A DNA stretch of 64,000 bases from Novosphingobium aerophilum (GCF_014230305.1 NZ_JACLAU010000006.1:108083-172082), one strand, 5' to 3'. Shown: positions 1 to 8,479, counted from the first letter of the stretch. Numbers and translations: made by a program. Notes: generated by a model not told the origin, from the sequence alone.

Positions 1-989
1 CACTGGATCACCGGGCCGGTCAGGTCGGGCCGCGCATCGGGCTTGGGGATCGGGACGCCGTTGTAGTTGTTGCCGAACGAGGCGAGCGGCCACCCGTAAT
101 TCCGTCCGGGCTCGACCAGGTTGAGCTCGTCGCCGCCCGCCGGCCCGTGTTCGAGCTCCCACAGGCGCCCATCGGGACCGAACGCCAGCCCGTAAGGCGT
201 CCTGAATCCGGTCGCCCAGGTTTCGGAGGGGGTCAGGTTGGCGGAGGGCAGGGTGATCCGTTGAACGATCGGCGCGGTCTTGGCCGCATCCGTATCGCGG
301 GGCGGGTCGATCAGCGGCACGGTCTTCGCGCCGGTCCTGCCCGACAGCGGATTGCCGGGCGCGGGTCGTCCGTCGAGGGTCAGCCGCAGGATCTTCCCTT
401 GCGGAAGATCGGGATCCTGCGCCGGGGTCATGCGCTGGCGATCACCGACCGTCAGGAACAGATGCTTCCTGTCGGGCGAGAACGCCACGGCGCCACCGAA
501 CTGCCCGCCCTTGCCCTTGATGAATTCGCGCCAGATCACCTTGAGCCCTTCCAGCCTCAGGCCATCGGCGGACAGCCTGGCCCGGGCCAGAGCCAGACCC
601 GAACCCGTTTCACCTGGTTCGGAATAGGTCAGGTAAACCCCGCGATCGCGCGCGAAGGTTGGGGCGACATAGATCCCGAGCAAGCCCCCTTGTCCGGCAT
701 GGCGCACGGAAGGAATGCCCTCCACTTGCCGCTTCACCCCGTCCTGCGTCACCAGCCAGACCTTGCCGGGCTTCTCGGTCAGCAGCATGCGACCGTCGGG
801 CATGAAGGCGATGCGCCAGGGATACTGGAAATCGGCGATCCTGGTGACCGCAAACGGAGCCGGGTCGCCCGGCGGATCGTCGCTCGCCTCGGCACAGCCG
901 GGCAGCAGCGACGCCAGCAGCACCGGCGCGAGCAGCAGGGAAGGGATGCGCCGGATCGGTTGCAGGTGCGCAGGAACGGAAACGGGCAC
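1..989 (-). CDS. PQQ-dependent sugar dehydrogenase, lipoprotein (5' part only)
   Basis: Soluble aldose/sorbosone dehydrogenase family, a beta-propeller quinoprotein oxidising sugars in the periplasm. The frame runs off the left edge, leaving about 329 N-terminal codons. It starts at GTG (989), five bases after a strong AGGAGG (995-1000). The N-terminus is a lipoprotein signal ending LLPGC (Cys about 32). Family blocks follow in order: PWRIAFMPDGRMLLTEKPG, HAGQGGLLGI (the His matching the catalytic base of the family), GKILRLTLDG, GFRTPYGLAF and ELEHGPAGGDELN. The missing part would hold the last propeller blades. Substrate cannot be told. The gene is first on its strand in this window, with about 500 bases of apparently non-coding DNA upstream. 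Confidence 0.88.
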   Translation of the reverse strand, partial: MPVSVPAHLQPIRRIPSLLLAPVLLASLLPGCAEASDDPPGDPAPFAVTRIADFQYPWRIAFMPDGRMLLTEKPGKVWLVTQDGVKRQVEGIPSVRHAGQGGLLGIYVAPTFARDRGVYLTYSEPGETGSGLALARARLSADGLRLEGLKVIWREFIKGKGGQFGGAVAFSPDRKHLFLTVGDRQRMTPAQDPDLPQGKILRLTLDGRPAPGNPLSGRTGAKTVPLIDPPRDTDAAKTAPIVQRITLPSANLTPSETWATGFRTPYGLAFGPDGRLWELEHGPAGGDELNLVEPGRNYGWPLASFGNNYNGVPIPKPDARPDLTGPVIQ

Positions 990-1487
990 AAGAGCCTCCT
1001 TATGGCCAAAATCTGATGCTTGACGGATTTGGCGGGGAATTGCGGCAAAGTCCAAAAGGTTCACGGAGCGCGGTCAGCAAGTGACCGGTTTCCGGGAGTG
1101 TCCGGCCATTGCCATGCGCTTCGCCGGAGGCCTAACCCGTCTTTTGGGCACACGTCGTTCGGGCCTGGTCGGCACTGCCATAAGGGTCAGGCGAACACCG
1201 GATCGCGCCGTGCGTTGGTCGGCCCAAGGCAGTCTCACAGCCACGGGTCTCGCAACCCGAGCGCACGGCCTCGACCTGGCCATGGTCAACGGCTTGCCGC
1301 GGCTCGGAGGCTGGCTCTGCGATCGGGTGGCCGTTGCCGACCGCCGGGGCACCTGACATCAAACCGCATCGGGATGAGATGAACGGCCGCCATCCTGATG
1401 TGAACCCCGCGGTCGATGACTGCGTATTGTTCCGCTCTATCTTCCGGTCTATCCCAATGGACCACACGGGCTCGGGGGGAACGGGCA
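990..1487. other. Intergenic region, no gene recognised
   Basis: Apart from the ribosome-binding site of the sugar dehydrogenase (995-1000), I see no convincing gene, RNA or repeat. Several short open frames on both strands have compositions typical of shadow frames in high-GC DNA and match no family I know. Confidence 0.5.
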
Positions 1488-2211
1488 ATGGGTAGTGTGG
1501 ATCGGCGAGCGTTCTCTGTCCCGCGGCCTTCCGACCAGTGGTTCTGGCCTTGCGTCGTCGCCTGGATGTGGTGCGGCCTGCTCATGGGTTTCGTCCCCGA
1601 GATGCTCGAGAACGCCCGTAACCCAGACCACAGTTACCCCCTTGCCATCCACATCCACGCGGCCGTTTTTGTCGGCTGGATGGTCCTCCTAACCGCTCAG
1701 GTCCTGCTTATCCGCTCAGGCCGGATACGGCTCCATCGCCGCCTTGGGCAGGGCGGAGCCGTTATGGTCCCGGTTATGCTGGGTGTCGGCTTTTGGGCGG
1801 CATGGACCGTAGACACGGCGAGCATTTCCGCAGGCACCGCCAATGGTGCGTTCCTTGCCATCCAGGGGGTCGCTCTGGTCATCTTCGGGCCGCTGATGGC
1901 GCTTGCGCTCTACGTCCGCCGTGATCCGGCTACGCACCGCAGGCTGGTTCTGCTCGCCACGGCGCCGCTGGTGGCACCCTGTGCTCCGCCCCCTGCTGGG
2001 CGACGATTTCTTCGGCAAGCTGGCTGGCTTCTCGGCAGGGAGCGCGTCAATCGTCCTCGCGATTGCGCTGTACGATCTGGCAACCCGCCGCCGCATCCAT
2101 GCCGCATGGGCCGCGGCAGCCGCATTCTACGCTGTGGCCGAACTGCTCTCGATCTGGGCCATCATCAGCCCATGGTGGCCCCCGATGGCCCGCGCGCTGC
2201 TGGGTGTTTGA
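1488..2211 (+). pseudogene. Multi-pass membrane protein of unknown function, frameshifted
   Basis: The first part (from ATG 1488, preceded by a G-rich Shine-Dalgarno-like stretch) encodes about five hydrophobic segments with a HIHAAVFVGW motif, and reads on to ATHRRLVLLATAPLVA near 1970. There it leaves the hydrophobic pattern. The sensible continuation, PVLRPLLGDDFFGKLAGFSAG then two more hydrophobic helices ending in ALLGV and a stop at 2211, lies in another frame (net shift equal to one extra base, about 1965-1985). Joined, the product would be about 240 residues. The histidine-bearing helices recall small haem or metal-binding membrane proteins of alphaproteobacteria, but I do not recognise the family. 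A sequencing error is an alternative to true decay. Confidence 0.7.
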
Positions 2212-2536
2212 CCAGCCTGCGCTTCGGCGGATGAGGCTTCGAGCCCAATCGACCGGCGCAGCACTTATCCCGGTTGGTGGAAATCGGCGGCCCGGCCACC
2301 CCGCACAGGAATGTCCAGGGACATCAAAGACCAATCGGAAATCACCGAACAAATCCTGATCTGTCACAAGCGAGGGACATGGGTTTTGACCGATAGGCCA
2401 CAGTACGGGCGCGAAGCGAGGATTACCCCTTGTCCCATCGGTGAACTCTATCGCCAGGCGTTGTCCCTCCGCGTTCAGCTTCTGGCCCTGAATGTCGATT
2501 CAGCCTAGACCGGCAGCACCGTCCGGGAGACCTGCC
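2212..2536. other. Intergenic region, nothing recognised
   Basis: Short open frames here show no family motif or plausible ribosome-binding site. The stretch presumably holds the promoter of the DUF1176 gene, but I cannot point to clear -35/-10 boxes. Confidence 0.45.
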
Positions 2537-3607
2537 ATGCGCTGTGCGATCATCCCTGCCCTTGTCTGCGCGCTGCTGTTCGTCCGGTCTGCGGTTCCGC
2601 CCATCGGCGGTGCGGTGCTTGCCGCCGAGGGCGGGGTGCGCCCCTCCAGAGATGTCTACAAGGACTGGGGCATCATTTGCGACAACGGCTTGACCTGCAC
2701 CGCGCGGACCGTGGCCGAGGACAAGGAGAGCCAGATCACCCTGGTTCGCGACGCCGGTCCGGCGGGGCGCCTGAGTCTGCAGCTCGACGGACTGCCGAAC
2801 TCGCGCAGCCGGACGCTGCGGATCGACGGGGCCGCCGTTGCCCTCGCCGGGCGGGCCTGGACCTTCGCCGCCGGCGACGTCGGCGCCACGGCGCGAAGCT
2901 CCGATCCGGCCACGGTCCGAGGGTTGCTCACCGCGCTTGGCCAGGGGCATCGCCTGTCGCTCGGCCGGGGCAAGCCGCTGTCGCTCAACGGGTTGTCCGC
3001 GGCGCTGCTGCGAATGGACGAGCGCCAAGGGCGGATCGGGACGGTCACTGCCTTGGCGCGTCCCGGTGACCGCCCAGCCGCCGCGGTTCCACCACTGCCG
3101 CCGCTCCCGGTGGTCCGGGCCGTGGTCACCCGCGAACGGCTGACCGCGGCCGAGCGTGGCGCGCTGCTCGCCCGCTACCGCGACCGGACCACCGCCGCGC
3201 GCGAGGCGACCGATTGCGATCCGCAGGTCTCGGACCGGGACAGCGCGGTCCACGCGCTCGGCCCGGACCGGGCGGTGATCGTCACGATGTGCTTCGCGGC
3301 CTCCTATAACCCGGGCTACATCGTTCTGGTGATCGGTCGCCGGAGCGACATGTTTGAGCAGTTCACCGCCCCCGACACGCTTGCCGGCCCCGGCCCGCAC
3401 GAGCTGCGGACCAGCTTCGAGATGGCCGAATTCGACCCAGCCTCGGCCAGCCTGAGCAGCTACGGCAAGGGCAGCCCGATGGCCTACACCGGGTTCGGAT
3501 CGACCTGGGTGTGGGACGGCAGGCGGTTTGTCCTTACCGAGGCCAACGAGTCGTTGATCGAGGCGATGACCCCGGGCGACTGGGTCACGACCTACCGCAC
3601 GCGCTAG
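2537..3607 (+). CDS. DUF1176 family exported protein
   Basis: About 356 residues from ATG 2537; an upstream in-frame ATG (2492) would put 15 residues before the signal peptide and is less likely. The N-terminus (MRCAIIPALVCALLFVRS...AVLAA) is a cleavable signal peptide. The mature start, VYKDWGIICDNGLTCTA, is the typical opening of DUF1176 proteins (a WxxxCDN..TC pattern). The C-terminal half has WVWDGRRFVLTE, also usual for the family. Four cysteines, in two close pairs, suit a periplasmic disulphide-bonded protein. Function unknown. It is the last chromosomal gene before the tRNA-Gln island. Confidence 0.8.
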   Translation: MRCAIIPALVCALLFVRSAVPPIGGAVLAAEGGVRPSRDVYKDWGIICDNGLTCTARTVAEDKESQITLVRDAGPAGRLSLQLDGLPNSRSRTLRIDGAAVALAGRAWTFAAGDVGATARSSDPATVRGLLTALGQGHRLSLGRGKPLSLNGLSAALLRMDERQGRIGTVTALARPGDRPAAAVPPLPPLPVVRAVVTRERLTAAERGALLARYRDRTTAAREATDCDPQVSDRDSAVHALGPDRAVIVTMCFAASYNPGYIVLVIGRRSDMFEQFTAPDTLAGPGPHELRTSFEMAEFDPASASLSSYGKGSPMAYTGFGSTWVWDGRRFVLTEANESLIEAMTPGDWVTTYRTR

Positions 3608-3684
3608 GCTGTTCGCGGTTCAGAGATTTCACGGGTGCTGGGTTCGTAGTGGCACGTTGAGGTGTCCATTTCCCGAACCCGGTA

Positions 3685-3704
3685 AGCCTTCCTTACAGAA
3701 GGCT
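3685..3704 (-). terminator. Hairpin that was probably the tRNA-Gln terminator before island insertion
   Basis: AGCCTTC (3685-3691) and GAAGGCT (3698-3704) form a perfect 7-bp stem with a 6-base loop. It abuts the left 19-bp repeat. Read on the minus strand it lies directly after the CCA end of the tRNA-Gln copy, so in the uninterrupted chromosome it would sit just downstream of the tRNA. The island now separates the two by about 15.5 kb. Confidence 0.55.
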
Positions 3705-3722
3705 GGATGCCCCGCGAGGATT
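3704..3722. repeat. Left attachment repeat (tRNA-Gln 3' fragment)
   Basis: This 19-base sequence (TGGATGCCCCGCGAGGATT) is identical to 19237-19255, which is the 3' end of the tRNA-Gln(CTG) gene including its CCA. Flanking bases differ on both sides of both copies. It marks the left boundary of the integrated element. Confidence 0.92.
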
Positions 3723-3837
3723 AATACTACTTTCCGCCATTTTCCGCTGCTCTCCAGAAATAGTCCGGAAAACCACTATTTTGGGCTAGGCTGATTCCGC
3801 CAGCCGCCGTTGACGATCCCCTCCAGCCGCAATAAAG

Positions 3838-3860
3838 TGTGGGGGCAAATGTTGGGGCAA
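3838..3860 (+). repeat. Probable integrase arm-type sites (pair, 12-bp period)
   Basis: TGTGGGGGCAA (3838-3848) and TGTTGGGGCAA (3850-3860) are near-identical and spaced exactly 12 bp, just upstream of the integrase ribosome-binding site. A similar pair with the same period lies at the right end of the island (19161-19183) and a third at 57841-57863. Position and spacing suit arm-type binding sites of a tyrosine recombinase; that role is inferred. Confidence 0.55.
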
Positions 3861-3876
3861 TTGTGGAGGTGGTAGT

Positions 3877-5172
3877 GTGGGGAAACTGACGACCGCCAAG
3901 GTTCGCAATGCCAAGCCTGGCTATGGTGGCGATGGGAAGCCGGTGAAGAGGTCGTATCAGGATGGCGACGGCTTGTTTCTTCTGGTTGGCCCGAGTGGCG
4001 CCCGGTCCTGGATGCTTCGACTCCAAGTCGATGGTCGGCGACGGGACATTGGTCTTGGCGCAGTGGATGTTGACGGTCTTGGCCGCGGCGCGTTTGATCC
4101 CGACGATCAGCGGTTCGCTGAGCTGCCGCTGATGCTCCGCAAGAGCCTGTCCTTGGCTGAGGCAAGGGAGAAGGCGGCCGCACTGCGCAAGCTCGCCAAG
4201 GCCGGGAAGGATCCGAAGGTCGAGCGAGACCGTCAAAGGGTCAAGGTGCCAACCTTCGCCGAGGCGGTGACAGAAGCCCATGAGGCTCTGTGCAAGGGCT
4301 GGAGTGCTCGAACGGCCAAGGCGTTCAAAGCATCGCTTGAGGAACACGCGAATCCCAAGCTTGGGTCGTTCAAGGTGGATGCGATCGGCAGCGCCGAGGT
4401 CATCACGGCGCTGGCGCCGATCTGGACCGACAAGCCCGTGATGGCGCGCAAGGTGCGCAGCCGGATCGGCCAGGTCCTGGCCTTCGCCAAAGCACGCGGC
4501 TGGCGGAAGGACGCGCTCCCAGATGCTCGTGAGCTTCGCACGGGCCTCTCAAAGCAAAGCCGTGGCGGGAACTTCGCTGCCATGCCCTATGGCGAGGTGC
4601 CTGCATTCGTAGAAGGGGAGCTGGCGAAGGGCACAGCCGCAAGCAGGTATGCGGTGCTGTTCGCGATCTTGACCGGCGCGCGATCAGGGGAGGTGCGCAA
4701 GGCCACGTGGGAGCAGATCGATCTCGAAGCCCGGATATGGAGCCGAGACGAGTCCGTGATGACCAAGACGGGCATTTCCCACGTAGTCACATTGTCGGAT
4801 GCGGCGGTCGCTCTGCTGGACCGGTACACTCCAAAGGGCCTGCGCGAGGGCCTCATTTTCAGGGGCGCACGCGGTGGACCACTGTCAGATATGTCACTGA
4901 CAAAGGCCATGCGCTCGGCCGGTCGAGCAGAAACGGTGCACGGCTTCCGTTCGTCGTTCCGAGACTGGGCCGCGGAAAAGATGCCGACCATACCCGCCAT
5001 GGTTGCCGAAATGGCGCTGGCGCATCGGGTTGGCACTTCTACCGAACAGGCCTACTTGAGGAGTGATCTGCGCGACATGCGCCGCTCTCTCATCGAGGCG
5101 TGGGGCCGCTTTGCCGCCCCTTCGCTCTCCGGTATCGCCGGAAACGTCACCCCGCTAAAGCAGAGGGCATGA
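3877..5172 (+). CDS. int: P4-type tyrosine recombinase (integrase) of the tRNA-Gln island
   Basis: Integrates and excises the island by site-specific recombination at the tRNA-Gln 3' end. 431 residues from a GTG start, with GGAGGTGG (3865-3872) as ribosome-binding site. The N-terminal DUF4102-type arm-binding domain (about 1-120, MGKLTTAKVRNAKPG) is followed by a core-binding domain and a catalytic domain. Catalytic residues visible are Arg269 (LTGARSGEVR), a Lys near 297, His355 and Arg358 (HGFRSSFRDW), His383 (LAHRVG) and Tyr393 (QAYLRSD), so the enzyme looks intact. A 25-30-residue insertion lies in the N-terminal domain (about 64-90). The stop overlaps the next ATG by four bases. A second copy of its C-terminal tail remains at 6168-6212. 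Confidence 0.95.
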   Translation: MGKLTTAKVRNAKPGYGGDGKPVKRSYQDGDGLFLLVGPSGARSWMLRLQVDGRRRDIGLGAVDVDGLGRGAFDPDDQRFAELPLMLRKSLSLAEAREKAAALRKLAKAGKDPKVERDRQRVKVPTFAEAVTEAHEALCKGWSARTAKAFKASLEEHANPKLGSFKVDAIGSAEVITALAPIWTDKPVMARKVRSRIGQVLAFAKARGWRKDALPDARELRTGLSKQSRGGNFAAMPYGEVPAFVEGELAKGTAASRYAVLFAILTGARSGEVRKATWEQIDLEARIWSRDESVMTKTGISHVVTLSDAAVALLDRYTPKGLREGLIFRGARGGPLSDMSLTKAMRSAGRAETVHGFRSSFRDWAAEKMPTIPAMVAEMALAHRVGTSTEQAYLRSDLRDMRRSLIEAWGRFAAPSLSGIAGNVTPLKQRA

Positions 5173-5843
5173 TTGTGGTCGAGGATGGGCAACATCCCCT
5201 GTTCGAGGCGATCGACAACGCGGATCTGGCTGAGATCGCGCGGCTGGTCGCCAGCGGAGCGGACGTCGGCATGCGGGACTTTGTGGGTGAGCCCGCTATC
5301 TTCAAGGCCGTGACTGCTGCCGAATTTGCCGAGGACGGTGATGAGCGCGAGCAGCGCATGGACGTCGTTCGCGGGCTAATGGAGCTTGGTGCCAGCCTGA
5401 CTGCGCTCGATGATAATGGCAGGAACATACTCGTGGGCCCCATCCTGGGCCTTCGGGTGGACATGGTGGGGTGGCTGCTGGAGCAGGGCGTCAACCCCAA
5501 CCATGGCTGCGCAGAACCATGGGAGACGATCTGCGACCTTGCGATGTTCGATTACGAGCATGAGGCTTGGATGGCTCGCGGCCTTGCACCTCTCAACCCG
5601 CCAAGTGGTGTCGAGAATCCCGACGCTTGGCTTGCATGGGTGGACCATGAGGCCGCGCAGCTTGGCTATCTACGCCCGACGCTTCCGCTTCTACTCCGCC
5701 AGCACGGGGCGCTGACTGGAGCGGAAATGGCGGCGAAACTGGGTGGCACCCCTCAACAGGGCGTTGAATGGAAAAGATCGGCCTGGCGGTTGAAGGAAGC
5801 TCCTTCGATTGAGTCTGTAGCTGGAGACCTGAATCATGGGTGA
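5169..5843 (+). CDS. Ankyrin-repeat-like protein
   Basis: 224 residues starting at ATG 5169, overlapping the integrase stop (ATGA), so probably co-transcribed with it. HPLFEAIDNADLAEIARLVASGADVGMRDFVGEPAIFKAV and the following repeats (ELGASLTALDDNGRN, LLEQGVNPNHG) have the helix-turn-helix and loop spacing of ankyrin repeats, with three or so recognisable units in residues 8-120. The C-terminal third (LRPTLPLLLRQHGALT...) is a degenerate repeat. Ankyrin repeats bind proteins; no partner can be named. With the next gene it forms a two-gene cassette between the integrase and the duplicated integrase tail. Confidence 0.75.
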   Translation: MIVVEDGQHPLFEAIDNADLAEIARLVASGADVGMRDFVGEPAIFKAVTAAEFAEDGDEREQRMDVVRGLMELGASLTALDDNGRNILVGPILGLRVDMVGWLLEQGVNPNHGCAEPWETICDLAMFDYEHEAWMARGLAPLNPPSGVENPDAWLAWVDHEAAQLGYLRPTLPLLLRQHGALTGAEMAAKLGGTPQQGVEWKRSAWRLKEAPSIESVAGDLNHG

Positions 5844-6126
5844 GGCAAACCCCGAAGCGTATGCCATCATTGAGAACCTTGTTGGTGAAGCGCCACGGAA
5901 CGGCCGGACACCGGACGGTCAGCAGTGCCTGCACATCGCCGGCTCAATACTTGTGGCAACCGAGTTCGCGTTGTGGGGTGATCCGAGCGTCTGGCAGCAT
6001 GACGAAAACCTGTTCACCGTTACGTGGGGTGGACGTGTTGCCCGGTTCACCAGGGGGCCGGATGGCACGTGGTCGGCGAGCGCGTCCCGCAATCCCTTAG
6101 AAGGAAAGGCACGATGGGTTACCTGA
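5836..6126 (+). CDS. Small hypothetical protein
   Basis: 96 residues, overlapping the end of the ankyrin-like gene by 8 bases, which suggests translational coupling. The sequence (MGEANPEAYAIIENLVGEAPRNG..., ALWGDPSVWQHDENLFTVTWGGRVARFTRGPDGTW) has no signal peptide or membrane segment and looks like a small alpha/beta protein with aromatic-rich strands. I do not recognise it. Its pairing with the ankyrin protein may mean a complex such as a small immunity or antitoxin pair, but no sequence evidence settles this. Confidence 0.6.
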   Translation: MGEANPEAYAIIENLVGEAPRNGRTPDGQQCLHIAGSILVATEFALWGDPSVWQHDENLFTVTWGGRVARFTRGPDGTWSASASRNPLEGKARWVT

Positions 6127-6143
6127 AGCCGGTCGAGGGTTAG

Positions 6144-6212
6144 GTCCCTCTGGCTTTTGCGTCCGACTTAGCCGGAAATGTCACCCCAATCTGGCCACGC
6201 AAGGCCTCATAG
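6144..6212 (+). pseudogene. Remnant of an integrase C-terminus
   Basis: In one frame 6168-6212 reads LAGNVTPIWPRKAS followed by TAG. The working integrase ends IAGNVTPLKQRA. The shared DNA block (gccggaaa[c/t]gtcacccc) is at 5137-5153 and 6171-6187. This looks like the tail of a related integrase left behind when the ankyrin/hypothetical cassette was inserted or when the integrase was exchanged by recombination. Upstream of 6144 the frame hits a stop, so only about 15-22 codons survive. Confidence 0.5.
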
Positions 6213-6421
6213 ACTTTCAAGAACGCCCCCACTATCAGGGGCGCACTGCTCGGGTCTCGTAAGCCTTAGCAGTGCACAACGTGTGCTGAGCACGGGTCCG
6301 CCTTTGTCGGGCGGCTCCCGGAATACAAGACCTCTCGTAGGAAATACGGGAGGCGTGCTGCCCCGTGCTCGCACGTTACGAACCACCCGGCTCCAGCCGG
6401 GATGGGCGGGGGATATGCGAG
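6213..6421. other. Non-coding spacer before the unknown 428-aa gene
   Basis: With the integrase-tail remnant, this fills the stretch between 6126 and 6422 where no gene is seen. No clear promoter boxes or terminator were recognised. Confidence 0.4.
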
Positions 6422-7708
6422 ATGGCAAAGCCTGGTGGACCGAACCAAACATTCGCGGTTGCCACTGACGAATGCATGATCGAGCTCATTCAATCAGCTC
6501 GCCATCAACTCGTCGTTGTTGCCCCAGCGCTGACCACCCCTGTGGCCAAGGCCCTGGCAGCCCGCTGTGGTGACGACAGCGTCAGTCTGAGCGTGGTTCT
6601 GGACGCTGATCCCGAAGTCTACCGGCTGGGTTACGGTGATCAGGCCGCATTGGAACCTCTGCGCGGAGCGATGACGGCGAACGGCCTCGCCCTGGCACGT
6701 CAGCCGGGCATCAGGATTGGGCTGATCGTCGCGGACGAGCGGATGCTGGTTTACTCACCGGTGCCGCGATTGATCGAGGCTGGCTCTCCAAATCCAGAGA
6801 AGCCGAATGCTTTGGTCATCTCTGGCCATGCCGCCAAGCAGGTCGCAACGGCAGCATCAGGGGGCGGCGACTGCCCCAGCGAGATCGGTCATGAAGGCCT
6901 GGGCCCTGACGATGTATCCCGGATTGAGGCGGAGCTGCGTGACACTCCGCCGCAGCCATTCGATATTGCCCGCGCGATCCGCGTCTTCAGCTCGCAGGCC
7001 GAGTTCGTGGAACTCGAGATCGAAAACCTTCGCGTAGTCGTCCGACGTGTTCAACTGCCACCGGACCTGCTGGGAATCCGCAGCGAAGGTCTTATCCCGC
7101 GGATCAACAGCACCCTCAGTGCTCCGGCAGAGGTCAATGGCCCTTTCGACATTGAAGTGGAGCAAGCCGATGGGGCGACCAAGCGCGCCAAGGTCGACGC
7201 CCGGTGGGTCAACGAGCAACGTGCCGCGATCGAGCGCGAGTTCACCTTCCTTGTACCCCGGCATGGCCGGGTCATCCTCATCAGGGACAAGCAGCGCTTT
7301 GAGGCGGAGGTCAGCCGGCTTGAGAGGAACATTGAACGATTCAGGGTCGCCGCAAATGCTGCGTTCCATGCGAGCCGCGAGGGGTTCAAGCAGACCCTTC
7401 TCGATGAGTTTCTGCCGGCCTGGAACGAGAACCCACCGGCTTTTGTGACGCGCTATTACCCGCACCCCTCTGACAAGGAGATCAAGGATCGGCTTGCCGA
7501 ACGCCTCGATGGCTTGCTTGAACAGGCGTCGACCTTGCGGCCCATCCGTTGCAGCGTACTGTACAAGGGCATCACGTGGGCGTCGGCAAACGATCCTGAT
7601 TTTACGAAGATGCTGACTGACGCGATGAAGAAGGGCGGTGTGCCGAAAGCCGAGGTCGCAAGGCTATTCAGTGAGTTCGATGCGGCGAAAGGCCAAACCG
7701 ACCAATAG
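6422..7708 (+). CDS. Unrecognised 428-aa protein, N-terminus resembling an inactive phospholipase-D-like fold
   Basis: Start placed at ATG 6422 (MAKPGGPNQ); a longer frame begins at 6365. Residues about 15-130 (ECMIELIQSARHQLVVVAPALTTPVAKALA, then SLSVVLDADPEVYRLGYGD, then IRIGLIVADERMLVYSP) have the alternating strand/helix pattern of PLD-superfamily domains, but the HxK catalytic motif is absent. The middle is beta-rich; the C-terminal third is helical and charged (RFEAEVSRLERNIERFRVAANAAF). No signal peptide or membrane segment. It converges on the restriction-modification operon, ending 37 bases from the YgjP-like gene. Position in island cargo makes a defence role possible. I do not know its function. 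Confidence 0.7.
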   Translation: MAKPGGPNQTFAVATDECMIELIQSARHQLVVVAPALTTPVAKALAARCGDDSVSLSVVLDADPEVYRLGYGDQAALEPLRGAMTANGLALARQPGIRIGLIVADERMLVYSPVPRLIEAGSPNPEKPNALVISGHAAKQVATAASGGGDCPSEIGHEGLGPDDVSRIEAELRDTPPQPFDIARAIRVFSSQAEFVELEIENLRVVVRRVQLPPDLLGIRSEGLIPRINSTLSAPAEVNGPFDIEVEQADGATKRAKVDARWVNEQRAAIEREFTFLVPRHGRVILIRDKQRFEAEVSRLERNIERFRVAANAAFHASREGFKQTLLDEFLPAWNENPPAFVTRYYPHPSDKEIKDRLAERLDGLLEQASTLRPIRCSVLYKGITWASANDPDFTKMLTDAMKKGGVPKAEVARLFSEFDAAKGQTDQ

Positions 7709-7744
7709 GTGTCTCCGTCGCGGCGTCTCCTGGCGTGATGTGGA

Positions 7745-8479
7745 TCACCTGAGGAAATGATCCGCAAGGGTGCTCTGATGCCGGTCGAGCCATGCCTTGC
7801 TGGCCTCCCACTCCGGCACCAGCGCCCCAACGAACCCCCAGAACTCCGCCCCATGCGACCGATGCCGCAGGTGCGCCAGTTCATGCGCCACCACGTACTC
7901 CAGCACCTTCCGTGGCGCGAAGATGAGGTGCCAGTTGATGAGCACGTTACCTTCCGGGCCGCACGATCCCCAACCCTCGGCAAGGTCTGCCACCCGGATC
8001 GAGCGGGGCGCGAGGCCGTAGCGCTTGCTGATGTCGGCGGCGATCTCGCCCACATCCCGCCTGGCGCGCTGCTTGAGCCAGTGCTTCAGCTCGCTGGCGA
8101 CAAGCTGATCGGGGTCATCGCCCGTCCAGTGCGGCAGATCGACGATGAAGCCGCTGCGATAGGTCACGGTCGCCCGCTCCGCATCGGTGCGGCGGACGGT
8201 GAGGGGCATCTTGCGGCCCCGGTATGGAATCTTCGAGCCGGTCATGAACCGGGGCACGGAATGACGTCCTGCGGTAATCCGCTCCATGTCGCGCACCGTG
8301 TTGAACAGCCACTGGCGCTTGCGATCGAGGAACCCCGTGATGTCGTCATCGCCATCCGTCGTCAGCGCCATCACCTCGACATGGCCCGGTGTGACGGTGA
8401 TGCGCCGCTCGGCTGCGGTGGCGCTGCGGCGTAGCTCGTAGGCGATCTCGGCCCGGCCGATCTGGATCGTCCGCATCAT
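7745..8479 (-). CDS. YgjP-like zinc metallohydrolase, last gene of the type I RM operon
   Basis: 244 residues of the DUF45/YgjP (SprT-like, M48-related) family. The zinc site is plain: HELAHLRHRSHGAEFW, with His199, Glu200, His203 and His209, preceded by the family block WGSCGPEGNVLINWHLIFAP. The start ATG overlaps the hsdR stop (ATGA), so it is translated with hsdR. Members of this family often occur at the end of hsd operons; the role there is not established, and proteolytic control of the restriction subunit is one idea. An alternative start lies one codon later (the protein begins MM). Confidence 0.88.
   Translation of the reverse strand: MMRTIQIGRAEIAYELRRSATAAERRITVTPGHVEVMALTTDGDDDITGFLDRKRQWLFNTVRDMERITAGRHSVPRFMTGSKIPYRGRKMPLTVRRTDAERATVTYRSGFIVDLPHWTGDDPDQLVASELKHWLKQRARRDVGEIAADISKRYGLAPRSIRVADLAEGWGSCGPEGNVLINWHLIFAPRKVLEYVVAHELAHLRHRSHGAEFWGFVGALVPEWEASKAWLDRHQSTLADHFLR

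Noticed and set aside
1020..1488. Several overlapping open frames on both strands upstream of the frameshifted gene
   Set aside because: No conserved motif, no good start signals and mutual overlap.
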